Positions 6,725 through 10,607 of a DNA stretch of 10,607 nt are shown piece by piece; position 1 is the stretch's first letter, and each line of letters starts with the position of its first letter. The position numbers were made by a program, and so were the translations under genes. The stretch spans positions 1 through 10,607 of the forward strand of contig JBHHXG010000055.1 in assembly GCA_046756985.1 (NCBI GenBank), given 5' to 3'. The DNA is from JBHHXG01 sp046756985 (GTDB taxonomy: Bacteria > Pseudomonadota > Zetaproteobacteria > Mariprofundales > Mariprofundaceae). The notes beneath the pieces are model-generated. The model did no database searches, was not told where the DNA came from, and saw only the letters and a list, made by a program, of their open reading frames with translations.

Positions 6725-7953
6725 TGCGCGTCGTGCAGAAGTTTGGCGGCACCTCGGTGGGTAGTCTGGAGCGTATTTGCAAGACCGCTGATCTTGTTGA
6801 AGCTTCGCTGAATGAGGGACATGAAACGGCGGTTGTCGTCTCCGCCATGAGCGGTGAAACCAACCGGTTACTCAATCTAGCGCACGAACTGGATGAAACC
6901 CCTTATCCGCGTGAAAAGGATGCGCTGGTGGCTACCGGAGAGCAGGTCAGCGCGGCGCTGCTAGCCATCGAATTGCGCAAACGGGGGGCTGCCGCCTATT
7001 CGTATAATGGTCCGCAAGCCGGCTTCAGAACTGATAGTAGCCATGCCAGAGCGCGAATTCGCAATATAGAAAGCGCCCATTTGATCCAGCATATGCAGCA
7101 GGGAGAGGTGCCGGTTGTAGCGGGTTTTCAGGGTGCGGATGAGCATGGCAATATCACCACATTGGGGCGGGGTGGGTCGGACACGTCGGCCGTTGCACTG
7201 GCGATTGCAATCAAGGCGGATGTTTGCGATATCTATACCGATGTGGATGGGGTGTATACGACAGACCCGCGTATTGCACCACAGGCGAGCAAGATCAAAC
7301 GCATCAGCTATGAAGAAATGCTGGAGTTTGCATCGCTGGGAGCCAGGGTGTTGCAAACCCGCAGTGTGGAGTTGGCCATGCGTTATGGCATGCCGATTCA
7401 TCTGCGCTCCGCCTTTGAGCCGGTAACGGGCACGATGGTCGTAGAAGAGGAAGACAATATGGAACGAGCAGCAATTTCGGGCGTGGCCTACAACCGCGAT
7501 GAGGCCAAAATCACGATACTTGGTATTCCGGATCATCCCGGCATTGCCGCCGGTGTGTTCGGCCCGGTAGCCGATGCCGGAATCAATGTTGATGTCATTG
7601 TACAGAACGTCAGTGAACAGGGACATACGGATATAACATTTACGGTACCGCGCAGCGACTATCAGGCCACAATGGATATCATGCAGGGTATTCGCCAGCA
7701 GATGGAAGCGCGTGATGTGCAGGGTGATGATACCGTGGCCAAGGTTTCCATTATTGGCGTGGGCATGCGTTCGCATGCCGGTGTAGCCAAGCAGATGTTC
7801 AAGGTGTTGGCGCAGGAAGGCATCAATATTCAGATGATTACAACCAGTGAGATCAAGGTCACTGTAGTTGTTGAGGAAAAATATGTGGAACTGGCGGTAC
7901 GCACCCTGCATGCAGCGTTTGGGCTGGATGATGCCGAAAGGGATACCGCGTAG
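6724..7953 (+). CDS. lysC: Aspartate kinase, two-ACT-domain type
   Basis: A 409-residue cytoplasmic enzyme that phosphorylates aspartate in the first step to lysine, threonine, methionine and diaminopimelate. The kinase domain (about 1-245) shows KFGGTSVG at 5-12, the catalytic SAMSGETN region near 40-47, TTLGRGGSDTSA near 141-152, and YTDVDGVYTTDPR near 172-184. Two ACT domains follow, about 260-335 (ILGIPDHPGIAAGVF) and 342-405 (SIIGVGMRSHAGVAKQMF, ending with TTSEIKVTVVVEEKY); in relatives these bind lysine and/or threonine as feedback inhibitors. Length and order match the Pseudomonas/Bacillus LysC type, not the long fusions with homoserine dehydrogenase. The ATG overlaps the exbD stop (TGATG), with only a distant GGAG upstream, so translation probably depends on exbD. 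An internal ATG with a ribosome site at codon 246 may yield a separate beta subunit. Confidence 0.96.
   Translation: MRVVQKFGGTSVGSLERICKTADLVEASLNEGHETAVVVSAMSGETNRLLNLAHELDETPYPREKDALVATGEQVSAALLAIELRKRGAAAYSYNGPQAGFRTDSSHARARIRNIESAHLIQHMQQGEVPVVAGFQGADEHGNITTLGRGGSDTSAVALAIAIKADVCDIYTDVDGVYTTDPRIAPQASKIKRISYEEMLEFASLGARVLQTRSVELAMRYGMPIHLRSAFEPVTGTMVVEEEDNMERAAISGVAYNRDEAKITILGIPDHPGIAAGVFGPVADAGINVDVIVQNVSEQGHTDITFTVPRSDYQATMDIMQGIRQQMEARDVQGDDTVAKVSIIGVGMRSHAGVAKQMFKVLAQEGINIQMITTSEIKVTVVVEEKYVELAVRTLHAAFGLDDAERDTA
7459..7953 (+). CDS. Possible aspartokinase beta subunit from internal start
   Basis: An in-frame ATG at codon 246 of lysC is preceded by GAGG at 7447-7450, 8 nt upstream. 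It would give a 164-residue protein made only of the two ACT domains, beginning MERAAISGVAYNRDEAK. In Bacillus subtilis and Corynebacterium, lysC makes such a regulatory beta subunit of nearly this size from an internal start at the same place, forming an alpha2-beta2 enzyme. Both the site and the domain boundary fit here. Expression is inferred. Confidence 0.45.
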   Translation: MERAAISGVAYNRDEAKITILGIPDHPGIAAGVFGPVADAGINVDVIVQNVSEQGHTDITFTVPRSDYQATMDIMQGIRQQMEARDVQGDDTVAKVSIIGVGMRSHAGVAKQMFKVLAQEGINIQMITTSEIKVTVVVEEKYVELAVRTLHAAFGLDDAERDTA

Positions 7954-8027
7954 TCAGGAAACAAGCTATCCGCAGGGCTAACGCATTATTCCGGGGCTTC
8001 CCTGTATTCATTTATATAACTAAATAC

Positions 8028-8055
8028 TTGCGTTGATATTGATAATGGTTATCAT
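8028..8055 (+). promoter_or_regulatory. Candidate fur-FTR1 promoter overlapping the Fur box
   Basis: TTGCGT (8028-8033), a 16-bp spacer and TATCAT (8050-8055, five of six consensus bases) form a plausible promoter whose spacer and -10 lie under the Fur box, the usual layout for repression. It would start transcription at about 8062, almost at the ATG. A competing -10, TATAAC at 8015-8020, lacks a good -35 but would leave a 37-nt leader. The rest of the 110-bp gap from 7954 is AT-rich near the box and contains no clear lysC terminator. Confidence 0.4.
8035..8053. promoter_or_regulatory. Fur box
   Basis: The 19 bases match the classical E. coli Fur box (GATAATGATAATCATTATC) at 16 of 19 positions. 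Read as the 7-1-7 inverted repeat (TGATAAT-N-ATTATCA), the match at 8040-8054 is 13 of 14, with just one mismatch in the right arm. It ends 10 bp before the ATG of the Fur-family gene, so iron-loaded Fur should block the regulator and the iron permease behind it. Confidence 0.85.
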
Positions 8056-8063
8056 TTACATCT

Positions 8064-8444
8064 ATGTTGCGATTAACGACACAACGCCAGGCCATTCTTG
8101 ATCTGATTAATACCTCGAACCGACATTGGGATGCCGAGGAACTGTCGCGTGCACTTGCAGATGCCGGTCAGTCCATTGGTATAGCTACGGCGTATCGTGG
8201 TCTGGCGGCGCTGGAGGCCGAGGGGCTCATTGCGAGTGTACAGCTTGCGGATAAAAAGCGTTATGAGCGCGCCGACAAGGCACACCACGATCATATGGTG
8301 TGCACGCTTTGTGGCGGCATCGAAGAATTTACGCAACCACAGATTGAGCAATTACAGGAAGCCATGGCAAAGAAAAAGTCCTTTGTCATGACCGGGCACC
8401 AGTTGGTAATTTTCGGGCACTGTGCCCGCTGTTCTGCAAAATAA
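8064..8444 (+). CDS. Fur-family ferric uptake regulator (short form)
   Basis: A 126-residue metal-dependent repressor of the Fur family. The N-terminal winged helix spans about 1-70, with recognition helix ATAYRGLAALEAEGLI at 41-56; the usual T of the YRTL motif is Gly46. The C-terminal dimerisation domain has HHDHMVC..C at 74-83 and HQLVIFGHCARC at 112-123. The two CxxC pairs (C80/C83 and C120/C123) should hold structural zinc. H21, E68, H75 and H77 correspond to the regulatory metal site, and H74, D76 and H112 to the neighbouring one. It is about 20 residues shorter than typical Fur, mainly because it lacks the first helix; no earlier in-frame start exists since the Fur box occupies that space. 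The HHDH..C and IEEF blocks resemble Fur more than PerR, and the upstream box and the iron permease 25 bp downstream support iron sensing, though Zur or another specificity cannot be excluded. Confidence 0.9.
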   Translation: MLRLTTQRQAILDLINTSNRHWDAEELSRALADAGQSIGIATAYRGLAALEAEGLIASVQLADKKRYERADKAHHDHMVCTLCGGIEEFTQPQIEQLQEAMAKKKSFVMTGHQLVIFGHCARCSAK

Positions 8445-8458
8445 AGGCTTTATATTAC

Positions 8459-8463
8459 AGGAG
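8459..8463 (+). promoter_or_regulatory. Ribosome binding site supporting a TTG start of the permease
   Basis: AGGAG lies 6 nt before a TTG at 8470. Choosing that TTG places the first residues exactly where FTR1 proteins begin and avoids overlap with the upstream regulator gene. Confidence 0.7.
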
Positions 8464-8469
8464 CTGGAG

Positions 8470-9303
8470 TTGGTTTCTTCCCTGATTATTGTGTTTAGAG
8501 AAATGCTGGAAATGGCACTGGTGCTGGGTATTCTGCTTGCAGCTACCAAAGGTATGCCGGGCACACGGCGCTGGATAGGAGGTGGCACGATTGCCGGGCT
8601 GGCAGGCGCGGTGATGGTTGCCCTGATGGCTGATGTAATCGAACAAGCAGCTGCCGGTATCGGTGAACGCATCTTTAACGCCGCCGTGCTGGCGGTCGCA
8701 GCCACTCTGATTGCCTGGACTGTTATCTGGATGACCCAGCACGGACGGGAGATGGCTGCGCGCATGCAGTATATCGGTCGTTCGGTATCTGAAGGGGAGT
8801 TGCCACACACAGCTCTTGCCGTCGTAGCATCTGCAGCCGTGATGCGCGAGGGTTCAGAGGCCGTGCTGTTCCTGTTCGGCGCTGCCAAAGCCGGACACGG
8901 CGATGCTATTTCCATGTTAATAGGTGGAAGCATGGGCGTGGTGCTGGGCGCTGCAATCGGATATGCCATTTATCGCGGACTGCTACGCATTCCCACAAGG
9001 TATTTGTTCCAGGTGATTGGCTGGTTGCTGATTCTGCTGGCGGCGGGTATGGCTTCGCAGGCAGCCGGACATCTGGTGAAAGGCGGTGTTTTGCCAGCAC
9101 TGGTGCAGCCGCTCTGGGATTCATCCGCCTGGTTGCCGCGTTCAGAGATTCTGGGGCAACTCCTACATGTGCTGGTCGGCTATGATGACAAACCAAGCGG
9201 CATGCAATTTCTAATTTTTATAGCGGCCTTTGTTGTAATTGTCATCTGGCAGCGCCAGGTTCAGGCGAAGCTGCTGCATACAGCTACGCCGCCACCTGCC
9301 TAA
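8470..9303 (+). CDS. FTR1/EfeU-family iron permease
   Basis: A 277-residue polytopic inner-membrane protein of the FTR1 (OFeT) family, which imports iron. It contains the two diagnostic REXXE iron-binding motifs, REMLE at 10-14 in the first helix and REGSE at 126-130 in a later helix, within about seven hydrophobic segments. The start is taken as TTG at 8470 because AGGAG sits 6 nt upstream and the product then begins MVSSLIIVFRE, as in relatives; an in-frame ATG at 8422 would add 16 non-homologous residues and overlap the regulator gene. The gene follows the Fur-family gene by 25 bp, so both probably share the Fur-box promoter. The usual partners EfeO and EfeB (or a copper oxidase) are not adjacent, so how iron is presented or oxidised is unknown. 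Its stop overlaps the stop of the convergent neighbour by 4 bp. Confidence 0.92.
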   Translation: MVSSLIIVFREMLEMALVLGILLAATKGMPGTRRWIGGGTIAGLAGAVMVALMADVIEQAAAGIGERIFNAAVLAVAATLIAWTVIWMTQHGREMAARMQYIGRSVSEGELPHTALAVVASAAVMREGSEAVLFLFGAAKAGHGDAISMLIGGSMGVVLGAAIGYAIYRGLLRIPTRYLFQVIGWLLILLAAGMASQAAGHLVKGGVLPALVQPLWDSSAWLPRSEILGQLLHVLVGYDDKPSGMQFLIFIAAFVVIVIWQRQVQAKLLHTATPPPA

Positions 9304-9310
9304 AGTAGGC
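9298..9310. terminator. Small hairpin at the convergent stop codons
   Basis: GCCTA and TAGGC form a 5-bp stem around a 3-nt loop, and the hairpin contains both convergent stop codons. A short T-rich stretch (TTATT) follows on the plus strand. It is short for an intrinsic terminator and may do little. Confidence 0.25.
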
Positions 9311-10574
9311 TTATTCCAGCCAGACTCAATAATGCCATGGGTAAAAGGCCGATGATCAGCCACCCTCGTGCCGAAGGTGTTGCAAAGGCCAGTCCCATGC
9401 CGAGTTTCACAATTGAATTGGCGGCACAGGCAAGCAGAATGGCCTGAGCTGCCAAAGCGGCGGTAAGATGTGCGCGGCTCATTTCACTGACCGACAGTGT
9501 AATGGCATCGACATCACTTAAACCGGAAAGGGCTGCGACGGTCATAATTCCACCTTCACCGAAGTTGGTCTGCGCCATATGTGCAAAAAAGACGACCAGA
9601 CCATAAAAAACGCCAAAGGCCAATGCCATGCGCATGGAAAGCGGGTTCATTTCCGGTTGATAGTGTCTGGAGGCATGCTGTTTCTTTCCACTTTTTCTCC
9701 ACAGCAGCCAGACAATGAGCAGAGAATAGGCAGTGACCGTCAGCACCGGAAGAATAAGTGCTGCTGCAATCTGGGGATTAAACAGCAGACTTAGTGCCGC
9801 CACGCGTGGAAACATGGTGCCACAGGCCAGGATAATCGCCAGTATGCAGGAACTCTGCATCGCCGGATTGCTGTGGCTGAGGCGGGACATGGACAGCGTG
9901 ACTGCAGTGCTGGAAGCCAGCCCACCAAGCATGCCGGTCACACTCAACCCGATCCGCTGGCCCATCAGTTTGATAGTGGCATAGCCGGCAAATCCGATGG
10001 CAGAAATCAGTACAATCATCAGCCAGATATGTTGCGGGTTAAATGACTCGTAAGGCCCAAAGGCCTCGTTCGGCAGGATGGGCAGAACGACAACGCTTAC
10101 AATAAGGAATTGAATGGCCTGCCGGATGTCCATTTTGGAGAGTGAATGCGAAAAATGGTGCAATATCTTTTTGAAATGCAGCAGGGCAAAAACAATGACG
10201 GCAATAATGGTGGCTTGCAACGTATAGCCAAGGCCGGTCAGGGTACCAAGAATGAAAGTCATCACCAGTACAACTTCGGAAGTAATGCCCTTGTCTGTTT
10301 TTTCACCAAGGGTTGTGCGGCGGTAGGAGAGCAAGGCAATCAGGCTGGTAAAGGCCAGTCCCAATGCTACACCCCAGGCCATCAGTGCCTCCGGTAGCCA
10401 GGTCAAGAGGTTTCCAGACAGCGATACCAGCGCAAAAGTGCGGATGCCGGCAGCTTCAACATGCTTTTTACGGCCATCGACTTTTCGCTGGCCGTATTCC
10501 CTCTCAACGCCGATGAGCAGGCCGATGCCCAGTGCGGCCATAGCCTGTATCAGTAGATCAAGTTGTGCATCCAT
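9300..10574 (-). CDS. MgtC/SapB family membrane protein with DUF4010 domain
   Basis: A 424-residue polytopic membrane protein. Residues about 5-140 match the MgtC/SapB domain, with the family motif GIGLLIGVERE at 16-26 and several helices. The remainder matches DUF4010, with its two glycine/serine-rich blocks: MLGGLASSTAVTLSMSRLS at 215-233 and the related ALSGLSDVDAITLSVSEMSR further on. About twelve hydrophobic segments are visible. MgtC proteins of pathogens modulate magnesium and phosphate homeostasis, but the function of the DUF4010 fusion type is not established and I do not assign one. The ATG at 10574 is chosen because hydrophobic family sequence begins a few residues later; the ribosome site is weak (AGG 4 nt upstream). 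The gene converges on the iron permease gene with a 4-bp overlap of stop codons, so sharing an operon is impossible. Confidence 0.88.
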   Translation of the reverse strand: MDAQLDLLIQAMAALGIGLLIGVEREYGQRKVDGRKKHVEAAGIRTFALVSLSGNLLTWLPEALMAWGVALGLAFTSLIALLSYRRTTLGEKTDKGITSEVVLVMTFILGTLTGLGYTLQATIIAVIVFALLHFKKILHHFSHSLSKMDIRQAIQFLIVSVVVLPILPNEAFGPYESFNPQHIWLMIVLISAIGFAGYATIKLMGQRIGLSVTGMLGGLASSTAVTLSMSRLSHSNPAMQSSCILAIILACGTMFPRVAALSLLFNPQIAAALILPVLTVTAYSLLIVWLLWRKSGKKQHASRHYQPEMNPLSMRMALAFGVFYGLVVFFAHMAQTNFGEGGIMTVAALSGLSDVDAITLSVSEMSRAHLTAALAAQAILLACAANSIVKLGMGLAFATPSARGWLIIGLLPMALLSLAGISLL

Positions 10575-10580
10575 AAGCCT

Positions 10581-10589
10581 ATTTTAGCA
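10581..10589 (-). promoter_or_regulatory. Candidate extended -10 for the MgtC/DUF4010 gene
   Basis: On the minus strand TGCTAAAAT reads as an extended -10 (TGnTAAAAT). It lies 6 bp before the ATG, so transcription would begin at or next to the start codon. The -35 region is mostly beyond the window. Confidence 0.3.
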
Positions 10590-10607
10590 GCAAAGCCATG
10601 ATTCGTG

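Noticed and set aside
6961..7911. Long minus-strand open frame of 316 codons opposite lysC
   Set aside because: It is wholly antisense to a clearly recognised aspartate kinase, has no family resemblance and is rich in His, Asn and Arg as expected of a shadow frame.
7973..8004. CAGGG...CCCTG inverted repeat after lysC as a terminator
   Set aside because: The stem is only 5 bp with a 22-nt loop and no T-run follows.
8422..8469. ATG at 8422 as start of the iron permease
   Set aside because: It overlaps the regulator gene and adds 16 residues not seen in FTR1 proteins; the TTG at 8470 has a well-placed AGGAG.
8352..8969. Minus-strand open frame of 205 codons opposite the regulator and permease genes
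   Set aside because: It is an Ala/Pro/Ser/Thr-rich shadow of the hydrophobic permease gene, without homology that I can recognise.

Overview
The window looks like ordinary chromosomal DNA of a Gram-negative proteobacterium. It holds nine protein genes on about 10.6 kb at an estimated 50-52% G+C. Evidence for a Gram-negative host is the ExbB/ExbD inner-membrane energiser pair, a YaaA-type peroxide protein, a full-length ComEC, and a Fur regulator with a classical Fur box. The class cannot be fixed from the sequence alone. The iron theme would suit gamma-, beta- or zetaproteobacteria, but that is a guess.

Layout, left to right. Bases 1-1923 are leftward: yaaA (peroxide/iron stress) lies 13 bp upstream of polA, which runs off the left edge after 380 codons. 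A 174-bp divergent gap separates this pair from a rightward block: ribD (bifunctional riboflavin deaminase/reductase), comEC (DNA uptake channel), then exbB-exbD-lysC. The last three overlap by one base at each junction (TGATG twice), and a consensus TATAAT lies at the end of comEC. A second rightward unit follows: a Fur-family regulator with a near-perfect Fur box directly in front of its start codon, then an FTR1/EfeU-type iron permease that probably starts at TTG. The right end is a leftward MgtC/SapB-DUF4010 membrane protein whose stop codon overlaps that of the permease.

How the genes fit together. The clearest functional unit is fur-FTR1, an iron-responsive and probably autoregulated regulator plus iron importer. 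ExbB/ExbD (energy for TonB-dependent uptake) and YaaA (limits free-iron damage in E. coli) add loosely to the iron theme, but neither shows a Fur box. polA, ribD, comEC and lysC are housekeeping or competence genes placed together without an obvious pathway link.

I found no mobile element, CRISPR array, tRNA, rRNA or toxin-antitoxin module, and no convincing undescribed system. The most useful second-look points are the Fur box, the unusual exbB-exbD-lysC coupling, a probable internal start giving an aspartokinase beta subunit, and possible leaderless starts.
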